DNA of 64,000 bases from positions 2,170,001-2,234,000 of the forward strand of contig NC_014217.1 in the NCBI RefSeq assembly GCF_000092925.1. The letters are read 5' to 3'. Positions within the stretch are counted from its first letter, which is position 1, and each line of letters opens with the position of its first letter. The notes under the pieces were generated by a model, which worked only from the letters and a program-made list of their open reading frames with translations, ran no database searches and had not been told where the DNA came from. The translations under genes and the position numbers were made by a program. The DNA is from Ancylobacter novellus DSM 506 (lineage in GTDB: Bacteria; Pseudomonadota; Alphaproteobacteria; Rhizobiales; Xanthobacteraceae). Positions 52,015 to 62,086 of this stretch are shown here, in pieces.

Positions 52015-52731
52015 TTACGCGTCCTCAGCCTTCATCCCATCCAGCGCCGCGCGGGCGTCGACATCGGCGCGTTCGGCGATCTCGTGGATCTCCAGCGCCT
52101 CCAGATCGTCGCGGGTGTCGATGTCGAGGAACGCCCCCTCGCCTTCGACCGGCACTTCGGCGACCAGTTCGGGCTCGTCAGTGATAAGTGCGCGCGCGCC
52201 AACATCGCCCTCGATTGCCATCAGCGCCGGGAACAGAAGCCGCGCCCAGGCGACCGGATTGCCACGCCGCGGTTGAACCGTCCCTTGCGCCACCGGCACG
52301 GCGATCAGCCGGCCGGCTGCCGGGTCGATGGCCGCGGCGAGCCGATCGATCAGCGCCGGCTCGACCTTGGGCATGTCGCCGAGCAGTACCACCGCGCGGT
52401 CGGCCTCCTCCGGCACGGCCGCGATGCCGGCTTTCAGCGACGTCGAAAGCCCTTCAGCGAAATCGGGATTGTCGACGAAGACGACATCGAGGACGGCCAA
52501 CGCCGCGCGCACCTTCTCGCCCTCATGGCCGGTGACGACGATGACTGGCCGCGCCTGTGACGCCAGCGCAGCCGTCACCGCCCGCCTCACCAGCGGCTCG
52601 CCATTTAGCGGCGCGGTGAGCTTATGCGCGTACGGCATGCGCGTGCCCCGCCCGGCCGCCAGCACCACGGCGGCGGCGCGGCCGACGCTCGGCGCGCCCT
52701 CGCCTGGCTGTTGAGAAGCAGTGTTCTCCAT
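52015..52731 (-). CDS. MocA-like molybdenum cofactor nucleotidyltransferase
   Basis: A 238-residue NTP transferase with VVLAAGRGTRMPYAHKLTAPLNGEPLVRRA (nucleotide-binding LAAG-x-GTRM-x11-K), VLLGDMPKVEP and RRGNPVAW. It matches the MobA/MocA family, which links CMP or GMP to molybdopterin. It lies two bases... downstream of the split xdhC genes (one-base gap to the XdhC C-terminal-domain gene), forming a cofactor-maturation cluster. No molybdoenzyme is visible. Confidence 0.85.
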   Translation of the reverse strand: MENTASQQPGEGAPSVGRAAAVVLAAGRGTRMPYAHKLTAPLNGEPLVRRAVTAALASQARPVIVVTGHEGEKVRAALAVLDVVFVDNPDFAEGLSTSLKAGIAAVPEEADRAVVLLGDMPKVEPALIDRLAAAIDPAAGRLIAVPVAQGTVQPRRGNPVAWARLLFPALMAIEGDVGARALITDEPELVAEVPVEGEGAFLDIDTRDDLEALEIHEIAERADVDARAALDGMKAEDA

Positions 52732-52732
52732 C

Positions 52733-53434
52733 TTAAGCAGCGCGCTCGCGCGCGGCGGGGCGGCGGCGCAGCTCGGCGATCACCTCGGCGAGGATGGAGA
52801 CGGCGATCTCCGCCGGGCTCGCCGCGCCGATGTCGAGACCGATCGGCGCGTGGATCGTAGCAAGCGCCTCGCGTGAGAGCCCTCCCGCCGCCAGCCGTTC
52901 CAGCCTTGCGCCATGCGTCTTTCGCGAGCCGAGGGCGCCGACATAGAAGCAGCTCGCCGCCAGCGCCTCCGCCAGCGCCGGATCGTCGATCTTCGGATCG
53001 TGGGTCAGCGCGGCGACGGCGGTGAACGGGTCGAGCCCGATCTTCGGCAGCGCCACGTCCGGCCATTCGGCGCGAAGGTCGACGCCGGGAAAGCGTTCGG
53101 GCGTGGCGAAGGCAGTGCGCGGGTCGACGACGATCACGTCGAAACCGGCCGCGCTCGCCATCGGCGCCAACGCCTGCGAGACATGCACCGCCCCGGTGAT
53201 GACGAGACGCGGCGCCGGCACCTCGACGGTGAGGAAGACCCGCTCATTGCCGGTCTCGACCAGCCGGCTGCGGCCCGTGCGCAGCGCCTCGCCGAGCGCC
53301 TCCGCCAGCGGGTCGGCCGCGATCTCGGCGGATTTCACCAGCCGCTGCCGGCCGCTGCCAAGCTCGGTGACGAGGATGGCGGCACGGCGGGCGGCGTGCT
53401 CGGCGTTCAGCGCTTCGAGGATAGCGAGCTGCAT
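52733..53434 (-). CDS. XdhC/CoxI family protein, Rossmann-type C-terminal part
   Basis: A 233-residue protein with LVITGAVHVSQALAPMASAAGFDVIVVDPRTAFATPERFPG and ASCFYVGALGSRKTHGARLERL, which is the XdhC C-terminal Rossmann domain, preceded by a short N-terminal helix region. XdhC proteins deliver sulfurated molybdenum cofactor to xanthine dehydrogenase-type enzymes. In many bacteria this is one gene with the N-terminal part; here the N-terminal half is the adjacent upstream gene. The ATG abuts its stop with no gap. Confidence 0.88.
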   Translation of the reverse strand: MQLAILEALNAEHAARRAAILVTELGSGRQRLVKSAEIAADPLAEALGEALRTGRSRLVETGNERVFLTVEVPAPRLVITGAVHVSQALAPMASAAGFDVIVVDPRTAFATPERFPGVDLRAEWPDVALPKIGLDPFTAVAALTHDPKIDDPALAEALAASCFYVGALGSRKTHGARLERLAAGGLSREALATIHAPIGLDIGAASPAEIAVSILAEVIAELRRRPAARERAA

Positions 53435-53758
53435 TCAGGCGACCTTCTCGACATAGACGGCGATGCGGCCGCCGCAGGAAAGGCCGACATTCCACGCGGT
53501 CTCGTCGGTGACACCGAATTCGAGCAGACGCGGCTGGCCGTCGGCGATCACCTCCGCGGCCTCGGCCACGACGGCGCCCTCGACGCAGCCACCGGAGACC
53601 GAGCCGAGGAAGTTGCCCTCCTCGTCTATGGCAAGGTGGCTGCCCACCGGGCGCGGGGCCGAACCCCAGGTCTCGACCACGGTGGCGACGGCAACGCCGC
53701 GCCCCTCGCGCCGCCAGCTCGCCGCGGCGGCCAGCACGTCATCCTCGCGCGTGAACAT
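53435..53758 (-). CDS. XdhC/CoxI family protein, N-terminal domain only
   Basis: A 107-residue protein starting at ATG 53758 with GAGGAGG upstream. VATVVETWGSAPRPVGSHLAIDEEGNFLGSVSGGCVEGAVVAEA is the XdhC_CoxI N-terminal signature. It ends exactly where the C-terminal-domain gene begins. Two separate coupled cistrons with good start sites argue for a genuine split rather than a frameshift. An upstream in-frame start (53800) was rejected for lack of a ribosome-binding site. Confidence 0.88.
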   Translation of the reverse strand: MFTREDDVLAAAASWRREGRGVAVATVVETWGSAPRPVGSHLAIDEEGNFLGSVSGGCVEGAVVAEAAEVIADGQPRLLEFGVTDETAWNVGLSCGGRIAVYVEKVA

Positions 53759-53850
53759 TCGGCGCCTCCTCGTCACATCGCATGGAGCATGGGCCACCAT
53801 AGCGCAGCCCCGCCTTGCCGGCGCGGCAGGAACGTATCACAAAGCCGCGC

Positions 53851-55008
53851 ATGAACCGCCCGCTCCGCTCGTCCGCGCCCCTCGCGAAGCTTCCCCGCAC
53901 CCTGCGCCGCCTCGACGAACTCGTTGAGGCTAGCCTCGTTGCGCCCGATCCGCGCCTCGACGCGGTCGCCGCGCGCTATGCCGTCGCCGTCACGCCGACG
54001 CTTGCCGGCCTGATCGATCCAGCCGACCCGGCCGATCCGATCGCCCGGCAATTCGTGCCCGATGCGCGTGAAATTGAGACGCTGCCGGAAGAACTTGAGG
54101 ACCCGATCGGGGACGAGGCGCACAGCCCGGTGGCGGGCATCGTCCACCGCTATCCCGACCGCGTGCTGCTGAAGCTAGTCGGCGTCTGCGCCGTCTATTG
54201 CCGTTTCTGCTTTCGCCGCGAGATGGTCGGGCCGGGCGCCGAGACGAGCCTGTCGGAGGAGGCGCTGGAGGCGGCGCTGGCCTATGTCGCGGCGCATCCC
54301 GAGGTCTGGGAAGTGGTCGTCACCGGCGGCGATCCGCTCGTCGCCGCGCCCCGCCGGCTCGCCGATCTGATGCGCCGCCTCGCCGCCATCGACCATGTGA
54401 AAATCGTGCGTTTCCATACGCGTGTGCCGATTGCTTCACCTGAGCGCGTAACGCCGGCGCTGGTCGATTCTCTCCGCGCGGCGGGGCTGACGACCTATGC
54501 CGCCGTCCACGCCAACCACGCCCGCGAGCTCGGTCCCGAAGCCCGCGCCGCGCTGGCGCGGCTGGCCGATGCCGGCATCGCTCTGGTCGGTCAGAGCGTG
54601 CTGCTGGCCGGGGTAAACGACGACGCCGACACGCTTTCTGCCCTGTTCCGGGCACTCGTCGAGAACCGGGTAAAGCCCTATTATCTGCACCATCCCGACC
54701 TCGCGCCGGGCACGGCGCATTTCCGCCTGACCATAGAGCGCGGGCAGGAGCTGATGCGGGCTTTGCGCGGGCGCGTCTCCGGCCTTGCCATCCCGACCTA
54801 TGTGCTTGATATCCCCGGAGGTTTCGGCAAGGTGCCGGTCGGGCCGGGCTATCTGGAGCCGACGCCGGAAGGCTGGCGCGTCACCGATTATTGCGGCGGC
54901 GTGCATGCCTATGGCGAGGCCGTCGCCGGGTATCCTGCTGGTGGCGAAAATGGTGACATTTTGCCCGCCACCGGTGGCAATGCCGCTGCCACTGGTGACA
55001 TGGGGTGA
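53851..55008 (+). CDS. KamA/EpmB-like radical SAM lysine 2,3-aminomutase family protein
   Basis: A 385-residue protein with the radical-SAM cluster motif in GVCAVYCRFCFRREM (Cys-x3-Cys-x2-Cys, near residues 113-120), VVTGGDPLVAAP and KPYYLHHPDLAPGTAHFRLTIERG with PLP-binding-type residues. Related proteins are EpmB, which acts on lysine before EF-P modification, and lysine 2,3-aminomutase. No epmA or efp is in the window. The last 25 residues (from about GGENGDILP) are encoded by repeat D2 and are not conserved-looking. Confidence 0.87.
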   Translation: MNRPLRSSAPLAKLPRTLRRLDELVEASLVAPDPRLDAVAARYAVAVTPTLAGLIDPADPADPIARQFVPDAREIETLPEELEDPIGDEAHSPVAGIVHRYPDRVLLKLVGVCAVYCRFCFRREMVGPGAETSLSEEALEAALAYVAAHPEVWEVVVTGGDPLVAAPRRLADLMRRLAAIDHVKIVRFHTRVPIASPERVTPALVDSLRAAGLTTYAAVHANHARELGPEARAALARLADAGIALVGQSVLLAGVNDDADTLSALFRALVENRVKPYYLHHPDLAPGTAHFRLTIERGQELMRALRGRVSGLAIPTYVLDIPGGFGKVPVGPGYLEPTPEGWRVTDYCGGVHAYGEAVAGYPAGGENGDILPATGGNAAATGDMG

Positions 55009-55010
55009 CA
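54939..55010. repeat. D-family repeat (D2), inside the 3' end of the KamA-like gene
   Basis: It contains GTGGCGAAAATGGTGACA (54941-54958), CCGCCACCGGTGGC and GCCACTGGTGACA. The 21-base core is identical to the reverse complement at 33584-33604. The repeat supplies the stop codon (55006-55008) and the last codons of the gene. Confidence 0.75.
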
Positions 55011-55022
55011 TCCGCCGCACGC

Positions 55023-56192
55023 ATGGACGTCGTCGTCATCGGCGCTGGCGCGGCCGGGATGATGTGCGCCATCGAGGCCGGCCGGCGCGGGCGGCGAGTC
55101 GTCGTCATCGACCATGCCCGCGCGCCGGGCGAGAAGATCCGCATCTCCGGCGGCGGGCGCTGCAACTTCACCAATCGCGATGCCGGCCCGCGCAACTTCC
55201 TCACCAGTAATCCGGGGTTCCCGATCTCGGCGCTGAAGCGCTTCAGCGCGCAGGACTTCATCCGCCGGATCGAGGCGCGGGGCATCGCGTATCACGAGAA
55301 GACGCTGGGCCAGTTGTTCTGCGACGGCTCCTCGCGGCAGGTGGTCGACATGCTCACCGAGGGCTTGCGCGAGGCCGGCGCCGAGCTGCGCCTCGCCACT
55401 TCCGTCATCGGCATCGACAGAACCGCGGACGGATTCGAACTCGCGACCACGAACGGCGCCCTCGCCTGCTCCTCGCTGGTCATTGCCACCGGCGGAAAGT
55501 CGATCCCGAAGATGGGCGCCACCGGCTTCGGCTACGAGATCGCCGAACGGTTCGGGCTCAAGGTGCAGCCGACCCGTCCCGGCCTCGTGCCGCTGACGCT
55601 GGAGCCCGGCCTGCTCACACGGCTCGCCCCGCTCGCCGGCGTCTCGGTCGAGGCCCGCGTGCGCCACGGCAAGACCAGCTTCGATGAGGGGCTGCTCTTC
55701 ACCCATCGCGGCCTGTCGGGTCCGGCGATCCTGCAGATCTCCTCCTATTGGCGCGAGGGCGAGGAGATCGAGATCGCCATGGCGCCGGGCACCGACGTCT
55801 TCGCCCAGTTGCGCGCCGCCCGCGCCGCCAATGGCCGGCAGGCGCCGAGCACATTGCTCGCCGGCATCCTGCCGAAGCGGCTGGCGCAGGCCATCGCCGA
55901 GCAGGAGGCCGATGGGAGGAACCTCGCGGACCTCTCCGACAAGGCGCTGCGGCGCATCGAGGCGGCGGTGAATGGCTGGCGCATAAAGCCTGTGGGGTCC
56001 GAGGGCTACCGCACGGCGGAAGTCACGCTCGGCGGCGTCGACACGACCGGACTCGATTCGCGCAGCATGCAGGCGCGCGACGTGCCCGGTCTCTATTTCA
56101 TCGGCGAGGTCGTCGACGTCACCGGCTGGCTCGGCGGCTACAACTTCCAGTGGGCATGGTCGTCCGGCTGGGCCGCGGGACAGGCGGTCTAG
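55023..56192 (+). CDS. HI0933/YhiN-family FAD-dependent oxidoreductase
   Basis: A 389-residue flavoprotein. DVVVIGAGAAGMMCAIEAGRRGRRVVVIDHA is the FAD dinucleotide motif; RISGGGRCNFTNRD is the family's cluster-like loop, and VIDG-type ELATTNGALACSSLVIATGGKSIPKMGATG follows, with GLYFIGEVVDVTGWLGGYNFQWAWSSG at the C-terminus. Function is not firmly known; some are annotated as aminoacetone oxidases. The start is ATG 55023; GTG 55005, overlapping the KamA-like stop, is an alternative. Confidence 0.87.
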   Translation: MDVVVIGAGAAGMMCAIEAGRRGRRVVVIDHARAPGEKIRISGGGRCNFTNRDAGPRNFLTSNPGFPISALKRFSAQDFIRRIEARGIAYHEKTLGQLFCDGSSRQVVDMLTEGLREAGAELRLATSVIGIDRTADGFELATTNGALACSSLVIATGGKSIPKMGATGFGYEIAERFGLKVQPTRPGLVPLTLEPGLLTRLAPLAGVSVEARVRHGKTSFDEGLLFTHRGLSGPAILQISSYWREGEEIEIAMAPGTDVFAQLRAARAANGRQAPSTLLAGILPKRLAQAIAEQEADGRNLADLSDKALRRIEAAVNGWRIKPVGSEGYRTAEVTLGGVDTTGLDSRSMQARDVPGLYFIGEVVDVTGWLGGYNFQWAWSSGWAAGQAV

Positions 56193-56213
56193 TCCCGGGA
56201 CAACACTTCTTCC

Positions 56214-56298
56214 CTCATGGCCGGGCTTGACCCGGCCACCCAGGGGACCGGGTGCAGGCGGAAAGGCTGGGTCCCCGGGTCAAGCCCGGGGATGAGGG
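56214..56298. repeat. C-family palindromic repeat (C6)
   Basis: It runs from CCTCATGGCCGGGCTTGACC to GGTCAAGCCCGGGGATGAGG, with an inner CACCCAGG / CTGGGTCC pair. It starts 22 bases after the flavoprotein stop. Confidence 0.87.
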
Positions 56299-56340
56299 CG
56301 AATTTGTTGGGAAGTTCATCCTCTTCCATCGCCCCCTCAC

Positions 56341-56436
56341 CGTCATCCCGGCCGGAGCGCCGCAGGCGCGCAGAGCCGGGATCGCTCTCCGTTCTGCACA
56401 CGATCCCGGATCGGCCTTCGGCCGTCCGGGGTGACG
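56341..56436. repeat. B-family palindromic repeat (B3)
   Basis: It starts CGTCATCCCGGCCGGAGCGC and ends CCGTCCGGGGTGACG, with inner GCCGGGATCG / CGATCCCGGATCGG sections; it reads as B1 in the opposite direction. It lies 23 bases before the stop of the convergent flavin reductase gene. Confidence 0.8.
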
Positions 56437-56459
56437 GCTGAATCTCCCGCGGGAACGCC

Positions 56460-56978
56460 CTACACCACCTTATAGCCCCGCCCGACATAGGCGAGCTTCT
56501 CGCGGTCCGGGCCGAGCGTCACCGCCTCGACGCGGCCGACCAGCACGTCATGGGTGGCGATGGTGCGGCTCTCGATCAGCGCGCATTCGAACACGGCGAC
56601 GGCACCTTCCAGGCACGGCACGCCCAGCGTGCCCTCGCGCCAGTGGCCGACCGAGAAACGCTGCTCGCCGGCGAGCGACAGCCGGCCGCCGAAGCTCTCC
56701 GCCACCGCCTGCTGCTCGCCGCTGAGCAGGTTCACCGCGAAGCTGCCGGACTGGCGGAAGGCGCCAGCGGAACGGATGCGGCGGTTGAGGCAGACCAGCA
56801 GGGTCGGCGGGCTGTCCGATACCGAGGCGACCGCCGTGGCAGTGAAGCCGGCACGCCCGGCCGGGCCCTGCGTCGTCACCACATGGACCGCCGCGACCAG
56901 CCGGCTCATCGCCTCGCGATAGAGGCCCGGCTCGACCAGCCGCTCCACCCCGTGTGCCCTCACCTCGTCCAAGATCAC
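56460..56978 (-). CDS. Flavin reductase-like domain protein (HpaC/RutF type)
   Basis: A 172-residue protein. AMSRLVAAVHVVTTQGPAGRAGFTATAVASVSDSPPTLLVCLNRRIRSAGAFRQSGSFAVNLLS is the flavin reductase domain and binds FMN. The start is taken as GTG 56978. The partner oxygenase is not in the window. It is divergent from the liv operon across 386 bases. Confidence 0.87.
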   Translation of the reverse strand: MILDEVRAHGVERLVEPGLYREAMSRLVAAVHVVTTQGPAGRAGFTATAVASVSDSPPTLLVCLNRRIRSAGAFRQSGSFAVNLLSGEQQAVAESFGGRLSLAGEQRFSVGHWREGTLGVPCLEGAVAVFECALIESRTIATHDVLVGRVEAVTLGPDREKLAYVGRGYKVV

Positions 56979-57187
56979 CTCGTCGTCCTGCCGCGCCGGC
57001 GCGCTTCTCCGACCGGGAGGCGCGGGCTCTTGTGCATAACTCGCTCAGGCGGAATTTGGAAACGGCGCCGCTACGGCAGCTTCGATGGCCAAACTGTGAC
57101 GAAAAGGTGAAGGCCGGCGACGAGCGCGTTGCATGCAGCACGCGGATAAACGTCTGACGTGCAAGGGATTTCGGCATTTTGGTATTT

Positions 57188-57239
57188 TGATACCTTGGTA
57201 TCACGTCTTTCGATCGATTGCATTTCGTCTTTCGATCGA
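57188..57239 (+). promoter_or_regulatory. Palindrome plus 22-bp-spaced direct repeats upstream of livH
   Basis: TGATACC-TT-GGTATCA (57188-57203) is a perfect 16-base palindrome. CGTCTTTCGATCGA then occurs twice, at 57204-57217 and 57226-57239, exactly 22 bases apart, which is two helical turns. They lie about 125-180 bases before livH in the 386-base gap (56979-57364). The arrangement suggests cooperative binding by a dimeric regulator. Its identity is not known; a GntR-type protein is a guess from the palindrome. Confidence 0.5.
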
Positions 57240-57364
57240 ATTGTATCGGAGCGCGGACAACGCTAAGAGTCAGAGACGCACATGTTCAGGGCACGAACAG
57301 AATATATGCAAAAGCCCGACGCGCGCGTCTTCCGCACAACGGCTGAGGGGAGCCGGACGAAAGC

Positions 57365-58282
57365 ATGGAAATCTTTGTTCAGCAGCTCATCAACGGGCTG
57401 ACGCTCGGCTCTATCTATGGGCTGATCGCCATCGGCTATACGATGGTCTTCGGCATCATCGGCATGGTGAACTTCGCCCATGGCGACGTGTTCATGGTCT
57501 CGGCCTTCATCGCCCTGATCTGCTTCCTTCTGCTCACCACGGTACTTGGAATCACCTCGATCTTCCTGGCGCTCGCCATCGTGCTGGTCGTGGCGATGTT
57601 CTTCACCTCGCTGCTGAGCTGGGCGATCGAGCGGGTGGCCTACCGGCCCTTGCGCGGCTCCTTCCGCCTGGCGCCGATGATCTCGGCGATCGGCATGTCG
57701 ATCCTGCTCGCCAATTTCGTCCAGGTCTCCCAGGGCCCGCGCAACAAGCCGATCCCGCCGATGATCACCGACGTGATCACGCTGATGGACAGCGGCACCT
57801 ACCAGGTCACGCTGGCCTGGAAGCAGATCATCATCATGGTGATCACCTCGGCGCTGCTGGCCGGCTTCTGGTATCTGGTGCAGAAGACCTCGCTCGGCCG
57901 GGCGCAGCGCGCCTGCGAGCAGGACCGCAAGATGGCGGCGCTGCTCGGCATCAATGTCGACCACACCATCTCGCTGACCTTCGTCATCGGCGCCGCGCTC
58001 GCCGCCGTCGCCGGCGTGATGTACCTCATGTATTACGGCGTCGCGAACTTCGCCGACGGCTTCGTGCCGGGCGTGAAGGCCTTCACCGCGGCGGTGCTGG
58101 GCGGCATCGGCTCGCTGCCGGGCGCGGTGCTCGGCGGGCTGCTGATCGGCCTGATCGAGACCTTCTGGTCGGCCTATTTCTCCATCGAATACAAGGACGT
58201 GGCGGCGTTCTCGATCCTCGCCATCACGCTCATCTTCATGCCGCAGGGCCTGCTCGGCCGGCCCGAGGTCGAGAAGGTCTGA
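57365..58282 (+). CDS. livH: Branched-chain amino acid ABC transporter permease LivH
   Basis: A 305-residue permease of about eight helices. [39 protein letters not shown] is the LivH signature, and [20 protein letters not shown] the conserved cytoplasmic loop that contacts the ATPase. It imports leucine, isoleucine, valine or related substrates with the LivM, G, F and K products. It heads the operon. Confidence 0.95.
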   Translation: MEIFVQQLINGLTLGSIYGLIAIGYTMVFGIIGMVNFAHGDVFMVSAFIALICFLLLTTVLGITSIFLALAIVLVVAMFFTSLLSWAIERVAYRPLRGSFRLAPMISAIGMSILLANFVQVSQGPRNKPIPPMITDVITLMDSGTYQVTLAWKQIIIMVITSALLAGFWYLVQKTSLGRAQRACEQDRKMAALLGINVDHTISLTFVIGAALAAVAGVMYLMYYGVANFADGFVPGVKAFTAAVLGGIGSLPGAVLGGLLIGLIETFWSAYFSIEYKDVAAFSILAITLIFMPQGLLGRPEVEKV

Positions 58283-58293
58283 GGTCGCACGTC

Positions 58294-59738
<1,445 letters not shown>

Positions 59739-59739
<1 letters not shown>

Positions 59740-60707
59740 TGGCGACCTCACCCCAGAATTGGGACGTCGATCCCATCCTTTCGGTCGAACACCTGTTCAT
59801 GCGCTTCGGCGGCCTGATCGCGGTCAACGACCTGTCCTTCAAGGTCGGGCGCGGCGACATCACCGCGCTGATCGGCCCCAACGGCGCCGGCAAGACCACG
59901 GTGTTCAACTGCATCACCGGCTTCTACAAGCCGAGCGAGGGCCGCCTCGTTCTGGCGCATGGCCGTGCGCCGACGGAGGACGAGGTCACCGAGGTCACCC
60001 GCATCGGCGAGCGCTCGCTCGCCGTCGCAGGCGCCGGCGTGTACCTGCTGGAGCGCCTGCCCGACTACCGCGTCTCCGGCGAGGCTAAGGTCGCGCGCAC
60101 CTTCCAGAACATCCGCCTGTTCACCGGCATGACCGTGCTGGAGAACCTGATGGTCGCCCAGCACAACGCGCTGATGGCCGCCTCCGGCTTCTCCATCAAG
60201 GGCCTGCTCGGCCTGCCGGGCTGGGCCGCCGCGCAGCGTGCCGCCACCGAGAAGGCCAAGTTCTGGCTCGACAAGGTCAATCTGATGGACCGCGCCGACG
60301 ATCCCGCCGGCGACCTGCCCTATGGCGCCCAGCGCCGGCTTGAGATCGCCCGCGCCATGTGCTCGGAGCCCATCCTGCTCTGCCTCGACGAGCCGGCCGC
60401 CGGCCTCAACCCGCGCGAGAGCCTGGAGCTGAACGCGCTGCTGCGCTCCATCCGCGCCGAGCACGGCACCTCGATCCTCTTGATCGAGCACGACATGAGC
60501 GTCGTCATGGAGATATCCGACCACGTCGTCGTGCTCGACTACGGCACCAAGATCGCCGACGGCACGCCCGCGGCGGTGAAGAACGACCCGCGCGTCATCG
60601 CCGCCTATCTCGGCGTCGACGAGGACGCAGTGCAGGAGGTCGAGGCCGAGATCCACCAGATCGAAGCCCAGGCCACCGATACTTCCACGACGGGAGCCGG
60701 CTCGTGA
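59739..60707 (+). CDS. livG: Branched-chain amino acid ABC transporter ATP-binding protein LivG
   Basis: A 322-residue ATPase: Walker A IGPNGAGKTTVFNCITGFY, Q-loop region VARTFQNIRLF, signature LPYGAQRRLEIARAM and Walker B LLCLDEPAAGLNP. An insertion near residues 75-110 (LAHGRAPTEDEVTEVTRIGER) makes it longer than E. coli LivG. ATG 59739 overlaps the livM stop (TGATG). Confidence 0.95.
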
Positions 60708-61480
60708 GCGACACCCTCGCCGCCCCCGCCCCGGCCGCGGCGGTTCCCGCCCGCGCCGACGCGCCCATGCTGTCGGTGCGCGGGGTCAAGACCTTCTATG
60801 GGAACATCATGGCGCTGAAGGGCGTCGACGTGGACGTCCACAAGGGCGAGATCGTCACCCTCATCGGCTCCAACGGCGCCGGCAAGTCGACGCTGATGAT
60901 GACCATCTTCGGCCAGCCGCGCGCCCGCGAGGGCTCCATCGTCTATGAGGGCCGCGACATCACGCAGATGCCGACCCACGAGATCGCGCAGCTCAAGATC
61001 GCGCAGTCGCCGGAAGGCCGGCGCATCTTCCCGCGCATGACCGTGTTCGAGAACCTGCAGATGGGCGCCTCGGTCGACGGCTTCGCGCATTTCGACGAGG
61101 ACCTCCTCAAGGTCTTCACCCTGTTCCCGCGGCTGAAGGAGCGCATCAACCAGCGCGGCGGCACGCTGTCGGGCGGCGAGCAGCAGATGCTCGCCATCGG
61201 CCGCGCGCTGATGAGCCGGCCGCGCCTCCTGATGCTCGACGAGCCCTCGCTCGGCCTCGCCCCGCTGATCGTGCGGCAGATCTTCGACGCCATACGCGAG
61301 CTCAACCGCTCGGAAGGGCTCACGGTCTTCCTCGTCGAGCAGAACGCCTTCCACGCGCTCAAGCTCGCCCATCGCGGCTACGTGCTGGTCAACGGCCTCG
61401 TCACCATGTCCGGCGAGGGCAAGGAACTGCTGGAGCGTCCCGAAGTGCGGGCCGCCTATCTCGAGGGAGGGGCGCACTGA
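60704..61480 (+). CDS. livF: Branched-chain amino acid ABC transporter ATP-binding protein LivF
   Basis: A 258-residue ATPase starting at GTG 60704, which overlaps the livG stop. VKTFYGNIMALKGVDVDVHKGEIVTLIGSNGAGKSTLMMTIFG gives the Walker A, LSGGEQQMLAIGRALM the signature and LLMLDEPSLGLAP the Walker B. The stop overlaps the next ATG (TGATG). Confidence 0.95.
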   Translation: MSDTLAAPAPAAAVPARADAPMLSVRGVKTFYGNIMALKGVDVDVHKGEIVTLIGSNGAGKSTLMMTIFGQPRAREGSIVYEGRDITQMPTHEIAQLKIAQSPEGRRIFPRMTVFENLQMGASVDGFAHFDEDLLKVFTLFPRLKERINQRGGTLSGGEQQMLAIGRALMSRPRLLMLDEPSLGLAPLIVRQIFDAIRELNRSEGLTVFLVEQNAFHALKLAHRGYVLVNGLVTMSGEGKELLERPEVRAAYLEGGAH

Positions 61481-61956
61481 TGGCCATCCGCACCGGAACC
61501 CTCATCGCCCAGGGCGCGCCGGCGAGCCCCGCCGTGCTGGTGCCCGGCCTCGTCGTGCTGCTCATGGTGCTGTCCTTCCTGTTCCTGCCATGGGCTGTGG
61601 TCGAGGTCTCGCGCGGCGACTTCCTGCTCGTCACCATCTTCCTCGGCGGCGGCGCGGCCTGGCTCACCGGCCGCTCCATCGCCGGCACCTGGCGCAGCTA
61701 CCGGCAGGCGGTGATCTACGCCGTTCTGCTCGGCTGCGTGGTGCGCTTCTTCCACTACGCGCTGTTCGAGGGGACGCTGCTGTCGTGGCACTATTTCCTC
61801 ACCGACACGGCGTTCCTGCTGGCGGTCACGACGCTCGGCTTCCGCGCCGAGCGCGCCAAGCAGATGGGCACGCGCTATGGCTGGCTCTATCGGCAGGCCG
61901 GTCCGTTCGGCTGGACCGAAGGCGTCCCATCGGCAACCCACGGAGATACCGCGTGA
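61480..61956 (+). CDS. DUF6867-like membrane protein in the liv operon
   Basis: A 158-residue protein with four hydrophobic segments (VLVPGLVVLLMVLSFLFLPW, FLLVTIFLGGGAAWLTG, VIYAVLLGCVVRFFHY and FLTDTAFLLAVTTLGF). I recall this protein type in the liv operons of Hyphomicrobiales as DUF6867. It starts in a TGATG overlap with livF, so it is part of the transporter operon. Function unknown; a membrane accessory to uptake is likely. Confidence 0.75.
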   Translation: MAIRTGTLIAQGAPASPAVLVPGLVVLLMVLSFLFLPWAVVEVSRGDFLLVTIFLGGGAAWLTGRSIAGTWRSYRQAVIYAVLLGCVVRFFHYALFEGTLLSWHYFLTDTAFLLAVTTLGFRAERAKQMGTRYGWLYRQAGPFGWTEGVPSATHGDTA

Positions 61957-62086
61957 GCGTCTCCGCAACCTTTCGCTTCGTCATCGACACGGACACGGAA
62001 AAGGGCATGATATCGGCCCGAGGCGAGTGTCACCGGGCCGACGAGGCAGCGAGATCAACTCCCTTCCAGAACCAGGAGAGAAGTTC

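Noticed and set aside
57133-57364. In-frame N-terminal extension of livM reaching back through livH and the operator region
   Set aside because: It crosses the livH gene in another frame and the operator palindrome; livM has its own start at 58294 close to the livH stop.
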